Below, in pieces: positions 8,195-16,532 of a stretch of 64,000 bases of DNA. Made by a program: the position numbers and the translations under genes. The DNA is taken from NCBI GenBank assembly GCA_902363555.1, contig CABJAM010000003.1:62001-126000 (forward strand), read 5' to 3'. Positions within the stretch are counted from its first letter, which is position 1, and each line of letters begins with the position of its first letter. Below the pieces are notes generated by a model, which was not told the origin of the DNA, searched no databases, and saw only the letters and a list, made by a program, of their open reading frames with translations. This DNA comes from Lachnospiraceae bacterium (GTDB lineage Bacteria > Bacillota > Clostridia > Lachnospirales > Lachnospiraceae).

Positions 8195-8872
8195 ATGACG
8201 AAAATAAAGATCTGCGGGCTGAGCCGCCCCTGTGATGTGGATTATGTCAATGCCGCCCGGCCGGATTACTGTGGTTTTATCATCGGATTTCCGGCCAGCA
8301 AACGCAATGTGACGATGGAACAGCTTCGTATGCTGCGGGCGCGGCTGCGGCCGGATATCGTTCCGGTCGGTGTTTTTGTGGATGCTCCAGAAGCGTTTGT
8401 GGCTGAGCTTTACGGGGAGGGCCTGATCTGCGTGGCCCAGCTTCATGGACATGAGGATAATGGATATATCACAAGGCTGCGGGCGCTTATGGACCGCGTG
8501 GATGAAGCGAAGGTTCGCGGAAATGGTCAGTGTCAGGGGCGCATCCGGATCATCCAGGCCTTTAAGGTCCGCACCGACACTGACGCCGACGAGTGTTTTT
8601 CGGCCGATGCTGTGCGTCAGGCGGAAATGAGCGCCGCGGATATGGTGCTGCTGGACGGCGGCGCCGGCGATGGCCGGACCTTTGACTGGTCCGTGCTCTC
8701 AAATCTCAGGCGGCCATATATTCTGGCCGGAGGTCTTGGCCCGGACAATATTGAAGCTGCTATTCAGGCAGTCCGCCCCTGGGCCGTGGATATGAGTAGC
8801 GGCGTGGAAACCGACGGCTTTAAAGATGAACACAAGATAATGGAAGTTGTGAATAAGATCCGCTGCATGTGA
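8195..8872 (+). CDS. trpF: Phosphoribosylanthranilate isomerase
   Basis: TrpF isomerises PRA to CdRP, the step between TrpD and TrpC. MTKIKICGLSR with its catalytic Cys, then PDYCGFIIGFPASKRN, VGVFVD, AQLHG, LLDGGAGDGRTFDWS and LAGGLGPDNI mark the family. ATG 8195 follows AAGGTGAT; a longer frame reaching back to 8135 would overlap trpC without family support. At 225 residues it is somewhat longer than usual, with an extra loop around DEAKVRGNGQCQGR. Confidence 0.94.
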   Translation: MTKIKICGLSRPCDVDYVNAARPDYCGFIIGFPASKRNVTMEQLRMLRARLRPDIVPVGVFVDAPEAFVAELYGEGLICVAQLHGHEDNGYITRLRALMDRVDEAKVRGNGQCQGRIRIIQAFKVRTDTDADECFSADAVRQAEMSAADMVLLDGGAGDGRTFDWSVLSNLRRPYILAGGLGPDNIEAAIQAVRPWAVDMSSGVETDGFKDEHKIMEVVNKIRCM

Positions 8873-8943
8873 GTTCCTGACCGTTGGGCCCTTTTAAACG
8901 GTTAGATGAGTCATATAGGCGGAAAGTAACAGGAGTGATAAAT

Positions 8944-10128
8944 ATGTCAAAAGGAAGATTTGGTGTTCACGGCGGGCAATATATTCCCGAAACTCTGATG
9001 AATGCCGTGATAGAGCTGGAAGAAGCTTATAATTATTACAAAAATGATCCCGAATTTAACCGGGAGCTAAATGACCTGCTTAATGAGTACGCCGGGCGTC
9101 CGTCGCGGTTATATTTTGCCAGCCATATGACAAAGGACCTGGGCGGCGCTAAAATATATCTCAAGCGGGAGGATTTAAACCATACCGGCTCCCATAAAAT
9201 AAACAATGTCATCGGTCAGGTGCTGCTGGCAAAGAAAATGGGCAAGACCCGGGTGATTGCTGAAACCGGCGCCGGACAGCACGGTGTCGCCACAGCCACA
9301 GTGGCCGCGCTCATGGGTATGGAGTGTGAGGTTTTCATGGGCGAGGAGGATACAAAGCGTCAGGCGCTCAATGTTTACCGGATGCGCCTTCTGGGAGCGA
9401 AGGTCCATGCAGTGACCAGCGGTACGGCCACCTTAAAGGACGCTGTGTCTGAAACGATGCGGGAGTGGACAAGCCGGATTGCCGACACCCATTATGTGCT
9501 GGGCTCCGTCATGGGCCCCCATCCGTTTCCTACCATTGTCCGGGATTTCCAGGCGGTGATCTCTAAGGAAATCAAGGCGCAGCTCATGGAAAAGGAAGGA
9601 AAGCTTCCGGATGCGGTGCTGGCCTGTGTAGGCGGCGGCTCCAACGCCATCGGTGCATTTTACAATTTTATCCCGGATACGAGCGTGCGGCTCATCGGCT
9701 GTGAAGCTGCGGGACGGGGCGTCAACACCGCGGAGACGGCGGCAACCATTGCCACCGGGCGGCTTGGAATATTCCATGGGATGAAATCCTATTTCTGCCA
9801 GGATGAATACGGGCAGATCGCGCCGGTTTACTCGATTTCCGCCGGTCTGGATTACCCGGGGATAGGACCGGAGCACGCCGATCTGTACGACAGCGGCCGG
9901 GCCGAATATGTGCCGGTCACGGATGATGAGGCTGTGGATGCTTTTGAATATTTGTCCAGAGTGGAGGGAATCATCCCGGCTATCGAGAGCGCCCATGCCA
10001 TTGCCTATGCCCGCAAGCTGGCGCCGCAAATGGAAAAGGACCAGATTATTGTTGTCAATGTGTCCGGCCGGGGCGACAAGGACTGTGCGGCCATTGCCAG
10101 ATACAGAGGGGAGGATATTTATGAGTAG
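8944..10128 (+). CDS. trpB: Tryptophan synthase beta chain
   Basis: TrpB condenses indole with serine to tryptophan using PLP. The 394-residue chain has the PLP lysine (K85) in NHTGSHKINN, the phosphate-binding GGGSNAIG and FGVHGGQYIPETLM at the N-terminus, all characteristic of the TrpB1 class that pairs with TrpA. ATG 8944 follows AGGAGTGATAAAT; the earlier frame opening at 8884 lacks support. Confidence 0.97.
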   Translation: MSKGRFGVHGGQYIPETLMNAVIELEEAYNYYKNDPEFNRELNDLLNEYAGRPSRLYFASHMTKDLGGAKIYLKREDLNHTGSHKINNVIGQVLLAKKMGKTRVIAETGAGQHGVATATVAALMGMECEVFMGEEDTKRQALNVYRMRLLGAKVHAVTSGTATLKDAVSETMREWTSRIADTHYVLGSVMGPHPFPTIVRDFQAVISKEIKAQLMEKEGKLPDAVLACVGGGSNAIGAFYNFIPDTSVRLIGCEAAGRGVNTAETAATIATGRLGIFHGMKSYFCQDEYGQIAPVYSISAGLDYPGIGPEHADLYDSGRAEYVPVTDDEAVDAFEYLSRVEGIIPAIESAHAIAYARKLAPQMEKDQIIVVNVSGRGDKDCAAIARYRGEDIYE

Positions 10129-10894
10129 AATTGCCAATGCCTTTAAAAATAAAGCGTTTATTCCATTTATCACCTGCGGCGACCCGGCTCTTGATGTGAC
10201 GGAGGCGCTGGTGCTGGCCATGGCTGAAAATGCCGATATCATCGAGCTTGGGATACCATTTTCGGATCCGACCGCGGAGGGGCCTGTGATCCAGGAGGCC
10301 AGCCTGCGGGCCCTGTCCGGGGGCGTGACGACCGATAAAATTTTTGACATGGTCGTGCGGCTTCGTGAAAAGACCGATGTACCCATGGTTTTTATGACCT
10401 ATGCCAATGTGGTATTTTCCTACGGCACGGAGCGGTTTGTGAAAAGAGCGGCACAGATAGGGATGGACGGATTAATACTGCCCGATGTACCTTTTGAGGA
10501 AAAAGAGGAATTTGCCCAAATTTGCAAGGCTTACGGTCTGGACTTTATATCCCTGATCGCACCGACCTCGAAGGAGCGGATCGCTCAGATCGCCAGCCAG
10601 GCTGACGGCTTTGTCTACTGTGTATCCTCACTGGGTGTAACGGGGATGCGCAGTCAGATCACCACAGACGTGGGAGCCATGGTAAAGCAGGTCAAGGCTG
10701 TGCGGGATATTCCGTGTGCCATCGGCTTCGGGATTTCCACGCCGGAGCAGGCTCGGGAAATGGGCGCAAAGGCTGACGGTGTCATCGTAGGCAGCGCCAT
10801 CGTGAAGCTTTGCGCCCAGTATGGGAAGGACTGTGTGCCATATGTGGCGGAGTATGTTCGGAGCATGAAGGCAGCGGTTTTGGAAAGCTGCTAA
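10121..10894 (+). CDS. trpA: Tryptophan synthase alpha chain
   Basis: TrpA cleaves indole-3-glycerol phosphate to indole and G3P and passes indole to TrpB. In this 257-residue barrel the catalytic Glu42 (IIELGIPFSDP) and Asp49 are present, with SLGVTGMRSQ and GFGISTPEQ forming the phosphate site. The ATG at 10121 lies inside the end of trpB (8-base overlap) behind GGGGAGG, so the two subunits are probably translationally coupled. It is the last trp gene; no clear terminator follows. Confidence 0.96.
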   Translation: MSRIANAFKNKAFIPFITCGDPALDVTEALVLAMAENADIIELGIPFSDPTAEGPVIQEASLRALSGGVTTDKIFDMVVRLREKTDVPMVFMTYANVVFSYGTERFVKRAAQIGMDGLILPDVPFEEKEEFAQICKAYGLDFISLIAPTSKERIAQIASQADGFVYCVSSLGVTGMRSQITTDVGAMVKQVKAVRDIPCAIGFGISTPEQAREMGAKADGVIVGSAIVKLCAQYGKDCVPYVAEYVRSMKAAVLESC

Positions 10895-10927
10895 GACGAA
10901 ATATCAGTTCGACGCCTCCAAATGATT

Positions 10928-11269
10928 TCAATTTTTATTTGTAAAACTCTTTTTTAACCGGCTATGATACCAGATCATTAAAATTAGTCCACAGAAGATC
11001 ACAACTGCCATTGCGATTGCACAGTAGAGTGAATCCTGAGCAAATATACCGATGAAATAGGTACATATGATAGCGATTCCCCAAATGATCCACATCATAC
11101 CATGTTTTTTGTTCCATTGCCGGACATTGGTCAGTTGCTCCCTTTTGGGGGGCTGCTGACCGGTATAAAATCCGACCGGGTCCTGACTTTTTATTTGTGA
11201 AATACCGATGGCAATCATAATAAGTGCGACAATACAGGTAATGATCAATGAAATGATATATTGTGCCAT
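10928..11269 (-). CDS. Small membrane protein, DUF3784-like
   Basis: The 113-residue protein has three predicted membrane segments (N-terminal ISLIITCIVALIMIAIGI, then two near the C-terminus) separated by a soluble loop with PVGFYTGQQPP and VRQWNKKHGMMW. That loop is typical of DUF3784-type clostridial membrane proteins of unknown function. The ATG at 11267-11269 (minus strand) follows GAGGTGG; a GTG three codons earlier would overlap that site. It is convergent with the trp operon and monocistronic. Confidence 0.75.
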   Translation of the reverse strand: MAQYIISLIITCIVALIMIAIGISQIKSQDPVGFYTGQQPPKREQLTNVRQWNKKHGMMWIIWGIAIICTYFIGIFAQDSLYCAIAMAVVIFCGLILMIWYHSRLKKSFTNKN

Positions 11270-11537
11270 AAAATCCACCTCGATTTATAATATTTATCAG
11301 CTATCACGTATAGTGATGATTGGGCCGCCAGGCACAATCATGTACGTTTAGTTTGTTTTCGATGCTTTTAGTATAGCACACGAATGTGTGGATGTACATC
11401 TGGAGAGTCGCTGTTTTTTTCTTGGAATGGATAAGAACTGGCAGACCGGCGTTGCTGAATATGACAAAGTTTGTTATACTAATATCGTTAGCTTCGTCTG
11501 TGATATTAAAAGAAGGGTAAGAGGGAGGTATTTAGTT

Positions 11538-12011
11538 ATGGTTCTTTATCATGCGAGCAGCCAGATTGTTGAATTTCCGGAAGTTCGTAAAACAAGATAT
11601 ACTAAGGATTTTTCGTGGGGATTTTATTGTACGAATAATTATGAACAAGCTGTACGCTGGGCAAATAGAGGAAAAGGTGAGCCTGTAATTAATTATTATG
11701 AATATGAATCAAATTCCGCGTTATCTATATTAACATTTGAAAAAATGACAGATGAGTGGTTGGATTTCATAGCCAGATGCAGGAGCGGAAAGACACATTC
11801 TTATGATGTCGTCGAAGGTCCAATGGCTGATGATACGGTATGGAATTTTGTCAATGACTTTTTAGCAGGAAAAATCACACGAAAACAGTTTTGGGTATTG
11901 GCAGAGTTTAAGTATCCAACACATCAGATAAGTTTTCATACTTTATCAGGACTTGACTGTTTAAAATTCGAGAGGAGTGAAATTGTTTATGACCGAAAAA
12001 GAAAAGGATGA
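11538..12011 (+). CDS. DUF3990 domain protein, possible ADP-ribosyltransferase-fold toxin
   Basis: The 157-residue protein begins MVLYHASSQIVEFPEVR and has KDFSWGFYCTNNYEQAVRWANR, matching the DUF3990 pattern (LYHGS-type start, then GFYxT and AxxWA). As I recall, DUF3990 belongs to the ADP-ribosyltransferase superfamily; that is family knowledge, and activity here is inference. ATG 11538 follows GAGGGAGG. The next gene overlaps its end by 23 bases and looks like the DUF3791 partner usually found beside DUF3990. Base composition is more AT-rich than the neighbouring trp and ilv genes, suggesting acquisition. Confidence 0.78.
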   Translation: MVLYHASSQIVEFPEVRKTRYTKDFSWGFYCTNNYEQAVRWANRGKGEPVINYYEYESNSALSILTFEKMTDEWLDFIARCRSGKTHSYDVVEGPMADDTVWNFVNDFLAGKITRKQFWVLAEFKYPTHQISFHTLSGLDCLKFERSEIVYDRKRKG

Positions 12012-12432
12012 TCTTTTTTATGTTTGTTCACTCATTGAGTTTATAGCTCGGAAAACTAAAAACAAACGCGGGGTTATTGTGAATCTATTAGGAGAAAGTG
12101 GTATTCGCAAACAATTGTATGATGCGGAAGTGAATCATTGTCTTACATTTGAACAGGTAAGTGACGAATTAATTGAACAGTATCAAATTGCCCAGGGCGA
12201 TTTTGATACAATAACAGGATGCAAATATACGATTCCTGGTTATATGGACATCGGGAAATTGTATTGCATTATGATTGAGGATTGTGCCAGACAAGGCGAA
12301 GAAGTTGAAGAATTGATCCGGTTATTTTCTTCATTCATAAGTGATGAAATATCAAACTTCAGCTCGAATGTTTACTATCAAAATCCCAGCTATCTGGAAT
12401 GTTCTTATAAGGCTGGATATTTGCTGGATTAA
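11989..12432 (+). CDS. DUF3791-like partner protein (possible antitoxin or accessory)
   Basis: The 147-residue protein starts MTEKEKDDLFYVCSLIEFIARKT behind AGAGGAG. Its first about 70 residues resemble the small DUF3791 proteins encoded next to DUF3990 genes; the second half (from about ITGCKYTIPGYMD) is an extra acidic helical domain I do not recognise. It overlaps the DUF3990 gene by 23 bases, so the two are co-translated. A toxin-antitoxin relation is plausible from this arrangement but not shown. Confidence 0.6.
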   Translation: MTEKEKDDLFYVCSLIEFIARKTKNKRGVIVNLLGESGIRKQLYDAEVNHCLTFEQVSDELIEQYQIAQGDFDTITGCKYTIPGYMDIGKLYCIMIEDCARQGEEVEELIRLFSSFISDEISNFSSNVYYQNPSYLECSYKAGYLLD

Positions 12433-12470
12433 TTGCCTGCCGAAATCTTTGTTTCGTATCCGTTCAGACA

Positions 12471-12495
12471 GGTCTGCACAATTACTGCGCAGACC
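12471..12495. repeat. Hairpin element, GTTCAGACAGG type
   Basis: GGTCTGC (12471-12477) pairs with GCAGACC (12489-12495). The surrounding CGTTCAGACAGGTCTGCACA is closely repeated near 40.9 kb (TTCAGACAGGCCTGCACA), so this is a dispersed element. It lies downstream of the DUF3791-like gene and of ilvN (convergent). Confidence 0.55.
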
Positions 12496-12521
12496 GTATG
12501 ATAAGAATATGAAAATTTAAC

Positions 12522-13010
12522 CTATATCAGCGTTTTTTCCGCCAACGGCCCGCTGCGGGAGAGTGTCATGCGGTTTTTATATGTTTTACCAAGGCGTTCG
12601 ATAATGCGTGTATTTGTGGCCTCAGAGTGAACGCTCTGGAGCATCACCGCGGTTCCGGTGCAGTCCAATACGGTCAGTTCCAATACCTGGGCGGTTTTAA
12701 ATAGCATCTCGATTTCCTGGGGCGTGCAGCTATGGATCGTCAAAAATACAAGTTCTTTTTGATGGATGGGAAGCTCCGTCAGGTCCACCACCTTGATGAC
12801 CTCGATACAGCGGCCCAACTGCTTTTTTACCTGCTCAAAGGTTTTGTCGTCGCTGGTCAGACCGATGGTCATTCGGGAAATGGTGGTATCCTCGGTGGCG
12901 CCTACGGTGAGACTGTCCAGATTATATGCTTTGGCGGAGAATAGGCCGCTGATTTTGGCGAGCACGCCGATGCTGTTTTCTACATAGAGATTTAACCATC
13001 GTTTCTTCAT
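12522..13010 (-). CDS. ilvN: Acetolactate synthase small (regulatory) subunit
   Basis: The 162-residue protein starts with an ACT domain (WLNLYVENSIGVLAKISGLFSAKAYNLDSLTVG), followed by the family's C-terminal domain. It binds valine and regulates the IlvB catalytic subunit. AAGGAAACGAG precedes the ATG. It is downstream of ilvB, separated by about 147 bases that hold a tandem repeat. Confidence 0.93.
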   Translation of the reverse strand: MKKRWLNLYVENSIGVLAKISGLFSAKAYNLDSLTVGATEDTTISRMTIGLTSDDKTFEQVKKQLGRCIEVIKVVDLTELPIHQKELVFLTIHSCTPQEIEMLFKTAQVLELTVLDCTGTAVMLQSVHSEATNTRIIERLGKTYKNRMTLSRSGPLAEKTLI

Positions 13011-13044
13011 ATCTCGTTTCCTTTCTATAAATTACCAATATCAA

Positions 13045-13152
13045 GTTACCATTCGGAGAGGCTAAACTGTTGTAACCGTTCAGAGAGGCTAAACTGTCGT
13101 AACCGTTTAGAGGGGCTAAACTGTCGTAACCGTTCAGACGGCCGTACTGTTA
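13045..13152. repeat. 27-bp tandem repeat, four copies, between ilvB and ilvN
   Basis: Four head-to-tail 27-bp units start at 13045, 13072, 13099 and 13126, each of the form GTAACCGTTCAGAGAGGCTA followed by AACTGTC. Units 2 and 3 differ at two positions; units 1 and 4 are more diverged. Each contains half sites of the dispersed GTAACCGTTC palindrome. Confidence 0.9.
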
Positions 13153-13157
13153 CAGTA

Positions 13158-14960
13158 TCAATTCAGCTCCATCTGATCCAACGGCTTTCCGGGCGGCACG
13201 ATGGGAAGTACATTTTCTTCACAGCCGATGATAAATTCGATGATCGTCGGTGTTTTTGTGTTTTCCCGGGCTTTTTGAAGTGCAGGCAGAACCGCGTCCG
13301 GATGCGTGACACGGATTCCAACGGCGCCATAGCTTTCGGCCAGCCGCACAAAGTCCGGTACATATGGCGGGCAATGGGTTCCCGGGGCACTGCAGCTTTG
13401 GGGGCAGCTTTTTCGTACCCTGAGACAGGTTCCACTATAACGGCGGTGATAAAACATTTCCTGCCACTGGCGGACATTTCCAAGAAAGCTGTTGTTGAGG
13501 ATACACAGGATAACGGGCAGTTCGTAGGCAATGGCGGTGGCCAGTTCCTGTATATTCATTTGAATACCACCATCGCCGGTGACCGCGATCACGGTTTTGT
13601 CCGGACAGCCAAGTTTTGCGCCCAGAGCAGCCGGCAGGCCGTAGCCCATGGTGCCCAGGCCGCCGGAAGTGAGCAACTGGCGGTGCTCATTCAGATCCAG
13701 GAACTGGGTGGCCCAAAGCTGATTCTGCCCCACATCAGTGGCTATGATGGCCTCCGCAAACTCAGTGTTTAGAGCCTGCATGATAAAATACGGCGTTAGT
13801 GTCTCTTGGCAGCCGGGCTCGGCAACCGGCGAAAGTGCACTTTTTTTGCCGTTCTCCGCGCCCAGCGGATGCGCATCCTTCCAGCTTTGTATCTGCGCCT
13901 GCCAATTGCCCACATCGAGCGGCGACGCTTTTTGGAGCAGCGCAGCGACCCCATTGGCCGCGTCACAGACGATTGGAATATCTACGGTGATATTTCTGGA
14001 TATCGAAGCCGGATCGATATCCATATGGATAATTTTTGCGTCAGGGGCAAAGGTGTCCAACTGCCCGGTGATCCGGTCATTGAATCGGGTACCGATGGAG
14101 AGCAGCACATCGCAGTGGTTGACGGCATTATTGGCGGCGAAGCTGCCGTGGATGCCGATATTGCCCACATAGAGCGGATGATCTGACGGGATCGCACCTT
14201 TGCCCATGATCGTTGTGACCACGGGAATACCTGTAAGTCCGCACAACTGTGCAAGCCGATGGCTGGCTCCGGAAATGTGCACCCCGCCGCCGGCAAGCAG
14301 CAGCGGCCGCCGGGCATTGGCAAGAAGCTCCATGACTTTTTTTATCTGCCCGGGATGGACCTGTGTGTTGGGCTTATAGCTTCGGATACACGCCTGCTTT
14401 GGGTATGCGCTGCTGCCGGGAGCCTGCTGGATATCTTTTGGAATGTCCACGACCACAACCCCGGGTTTTCCAGTGGATGCAATATGAAAAGCATTTTTTA
14501 AAATCGTTCCAAGCTCCTGGCGGTTTCGCACCGTGACGGCATATTTGCTGATACTTCGGGTAATGCCGACAATATCCACCTCCTGAAAGGCATCGTTGCC
14601 AATAAGGTGGGTGGGCACCTGGCCGGTGATGCACACCAGAGGAACACTGTCATAATTGGCCGTGGCGATACCCGTCACCAGGTTGGTGGCTCCCGGACCG
14701 CTGGTGACCATGCATACCCCGGTTTTTCCTGTGGCGCGGGCGTAGCCATCGGCAGCGTGGATAAGCCCCTGTTCATGGCGCGGCAGGATCAGCCGTATAT
14801 CCGGGGCATCATAAAGGGCGTCAAATAAATCGATGGCCTGGCCCCCGGGATATGCAAAAATTGTATCTGCGCCTTCTTCCCGCAATGCCTTTACAACAAG
14901 CTGTGCGCCGGTGATCGCTTTGTTTTCCGCAGGGGTTATAGCTTCTGAATGAATCGTCAT
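13158..14960 (-). CDS. ilvB: Acetolactate synthase large (catalytic) subunit
   Basis: This ThDP enzyme condenses two pyruvates to acetolactate (or pyruvate and 2-oxobutyrate) for branched-chain amino acids. The 600-residue protein has EEGADTIFAYPGG, PRHEQGLIHAADGYARATGK with the catalytic Glu, GTRFNDRITG and the ThDP motif GDGGIQMN ending in NNSFLGNVRQWQ. It is about 30-40 residues longer than usual, chiefly from a Cys-rich insertion (RKSCPQSCSAPGTHCPP) after RRYSGTC and a smaller one near HPLGAENGKK. AGGAGG precedes the ATG. Operator-like palindromes lie upstream at 14982-14999. Confidence 0.95.
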   Translation of the reverse strand: MTIHSEAITPAENKAITGAQLVVKALREEGADTIFAYPGGQAIDLFDALYDAPDIRLILPRHEQGLIHAADGYARATGKTGVCMVTSGPGATNLVTGIATANYDSVPLVCITGQVPTHLIGNDAFQEVDIVGITRSISKYAVTVRNRQELGTILKNAFHIASTGKPGVVVVDIPKDIQQAPGSSAYPKQACIRSYKPNTQVHPGQIKKVMELLANARRPLLLAGGGVHISGASHRLAQLCGLTGIPVVTTIMGKGAIPSDHPLYVGNIGIHGSFAANNAVNHCDVLLSIGTRFNDRITGQLDTFAPDAKIIHMDIDPASISRNITVDIPIVCDAANGVAALLQKASPLDVGNWQAQIQSWKDAHPLGAENGKKSALSPVAEPGCQETLTPYFIMQALNTEFAEAIIATDVGQNQLWATQFLDLNEHRQLLTSGGLGTMGYGLPAALGAKLGCPDKTVIAVTGDGGIQMNIQELATAIAYELPVILCILNNSFLGNVRQWQEMFYHRRYSGTCLRVRKSCPQSCSAPGTHCPPYVPDFVRLAESYGAVGIRVTHPDAVLPALQKARENTKTPTIIEFIIGCEENVLPIVPPGKPLDQMELN

Positions 14961-14981
14961 ATAAATTACCTCCTGTATGAG

Positions 14982-14999
14982 TGCAAGTAATTGCTTGCA
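14982..14999. promoter_or_regulatory. Operator-like palindrome upstream of ilvB
   Basis: TGCAAGTAATTGCTTGCA is an 18-bp palindrome with one mismatched pair. Its GCAAG/CTTGC half sites are shared with sites at 15709-15726 (upstream of tetR) and 15865-15886 (upstream of marR), suggesting one regulator controls all three units. Confidence 0.6.
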
Positions 15000-15079
15000 T
15001 AGTGTGTGTTAGAAAAGCCATTGGATACTGTTTTCCAGTGGCTTGGTTGGGTACTGCTTCAAAGCTGTACTATTGTAGA

Positions 15080-15104
15080 AACCGTTCAGCCTGTCTGAAC
15101 AGTT
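15080..15104. repeat. Dispersed GTAACC-type palindrome
   Basis: AACCGTTCAG (15080-15089) pairs with CTGAACAGTT (15095-15104), 9 of 10 positions, around a 5-base loop. It overlaps the region just 3' of tetR. Confidence 0.65.
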
Positions 15105-15109
15105 ATCTC

Positions 15110-15682
15110 TTATAATATACCGTGGATAAAGGTCTTCACGCTTTTATGAATGTAATCCTTCTGGTTTACGGCAGTGAGCCGTTCGTCAAAGGAAGCGCGA
15201 AGAAAGGTATATCCGAAGGTGGCTGAAAAAATGGTCATGGCCAGGCTGTCAAAATCTGTGTCCGGGAGCTTTCCCCTGGCAGCCATCTGACGAAAGTATT
15301 CCGTCAGGGAGGAGATAAAGACCTGGGGGATTTTCATAATTAACGGGGCGGTTTCATCATAAATCTGCGGCGCTCTCAGACCGATGGACAGGTTGACAAA
15401 ATCCGGGGTGATCCGGTCCATGTAAGCATTCATAAACATTTCCAGATCAGTCTCAAGATCCCAGGAGACATTTTTAAAGGCCTCCGGCGTCATATTCGCC
15501 CGCCATTTTTCCTGCTCCATACCGTTTAAAACGATATCCTTTTTACCCTTGAACTTGCGGAACAGCGTACATTCATTGACCCCGGCCGTTTTGGCGATAT
15601 CCTTTGTCGTTGTGGCCACATAGCCTTTATCCCGCACAAGGGCCATGGTGGCGTCAATAATTTTCTGGCTTGTCTCATCCAT
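15110..15682 (-). CDS. TetR family transcriptional regulator
   Basis: The 190-residue protein has a standard TetR helix-turn-helix (IIDATMALVRDKGYVATTTKDIAKTAGVNECTLFRKF) at residues 8-44 and a ligand-binding C-terminus. AAAGGCAG precedes the ATG. It lies between ilvB and a divergent marR-MATE operon. A related half-palindrome, TGCAAGTGATTACT, lies 27 bases upstream of its start, consistent with autoregulation. The inducer is unknown. Confidence 0.88.
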   Translation of the reverse strand: MDETSQKIIDATMALVRDKGYVATTTKDIAKTAGVNECTLFRKFKGKKDIVLNGMEQEKWRANMTPEAFKNVSWDLETDLEMFMNAYMDRITPDFVNLSIGLRAPQIYDETAPLIMKIPQVFISSLTEYFRQMAARGKLPDTDFDSLAMTIFSATFGYTFLRASFDERLTAVNQKDYIHKSVKTFIHGIL

Positions 15683-15708
15683 GGTTATTCTGCCTTTCGT
15701 TTACGTTA

Positions 15709-15726
15709 TGCAAGTGATTACTGTCA
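15709..15726. promoter_or_regulatory. Operator-like half-palindrome upstream of tetR
   Basis: TGCAAGTGATTACTGTCA keeps the left half TGCAAGT and the centre ATTACT of the ilvB-upstream site, with a degenerate right end. Confidence 0.45.
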
Positions 15727-15864
15727 TTTTAGGCGGATATACTGGTAATGTCAAGCAGAAATTTATGCAGTGACTTAATTTATCCAGCGAAATAATCGTG
15801 TGTAACAGTTTGGAGAAGGGCCGGGCTGCTACAATCTTATCCATGTTTTTGTTTCTATTTGAGA

Positions 15865-15900
15865 TATTTGCTTGCGCAAGCAAATAAATTCTGCTATGAT
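15865..15900 (+). promoter_or_regulatory. marR-MATE promoter with a perfect 22-bp operator
   Basis: A perfect 22-bp palindrome (15865-15886) is built on TATTTGCTTGC and its complement. It covers a -35-like TTGCGC (15872-15877), with TATGAT 17 bases downstream (15895-15900). A repressor bound there would block RNA polymerase. Both TetR (divergent) and MarR (downstream) are candidates. Confidence 0.72.
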
Positions 15901-15915
15901 AGTGAAAGAAATATT

Positions 15916-15943
15916 GTAACCATTTGGCCCATTTGAAGGTTAC
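15916..15943. repeat. Dispersed GTAACC-type palindrome
   Basis: GTAACC (15916-15921) pairs with GGTTAC (15938-15943) with partial pairing further in. It falls in the 5' leader of marR. Confidence 0.55.
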
Positions 15944-15970
15944 GAACTATTACAGAAATGGAGTGCTCCT

Positions 15971-16384
15971 ATGGAAGTTGTGAAATGGCTGTCCATCGCA
16001 GACCGGTACACGCGGATGTACCTGGACCGGTGTCTGGCGCCGCTGGGCTTAAACAGCAGCCAGCACAAATACGTTCTTATGATCTGTGAAAATCCGGGAA
16101 TTACCCAGGATCAGTTTTTTAATTTCTTTTATGTGAATCCCAGTAATATCACCCGGGCATTGTCCGGGCTTGAGAAGGAAGGGTTTATCGAAAAAAATAT
16201 GAATCCGGTGGATAAGCGGACATGCCGGCTGTACCCGACGCAAAAGGCGAGAGATGCTTATGATAAGATACTGACGATCATTGAGGATTGGGAAAAGGAC
16301 CTGCTGGCAGATCTGTCTGCGGAAGAGCGGAAGCAGTTTGGGCGCTGGATGCAGAAGATTGCGGAAAAATCCGTGAAACTGTAG
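15971..16384 (+). CDS. MarR family transcriptional regulator
   Basis: The 137-residue protein has a winged helix with the MarR pattern: GLNSSQHKYVLMICENPGITQDQFF, NPSNITRALSGLEKEGFIEK and a wing NPVDKRTCRLYPT. MarR proteins bind palindromes as dimers and are released by small phenolic or toxic compounds. It precedes a MATE pump in the same orientation, the usual local-repressor arrangement. The stop codon overlaps the first copy of a 14-bp tandem repeat. Confidence 0.88.
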   Translation: MEVVKWLSIADRYTRMYLDRCLAPLGLNSSQHKYVLMICENPGITQDQFFNFFYVNPSNITRALSGLEKEGFIEKNMNPVDKRTCRLYPTQKARDAYDKILTIIEDWEKDLLADLSAEERKQFGRWMQKIAEKSVKL

Positions 16385-16431
16385 CTGCGAAATTGTAGCT
16401 GCGGAATTGTAACTGCGAAACTGTAGCTGCG
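16380..16431. repeat. 14-bp tandem repeat after marR
   Basis: Units TGTAGCTGCGAAAT, TGTAGCTGCGGAAT and TGTAACTGCGAAAC are followed by a partial fourth copy. The array begins over the last codons of marR and occupies part of the marR-MATE gap. Confidence 0.8.
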
Positions 16432-16532
16432 TATAAAGCTCCTCAATTCGGCAGGACTCGGGAATGCTGTAGAAAACACTGCGTTGGCGGAAGCTGACGG
16501 CTTGAACTTGAAACAAAAGAAAGGAAATGACT

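Noticed and set aside
13045..13152. Possible CRISPR array
   Set aside because: The units are directly adjacent, without unique spacers, and no cas gene is present.
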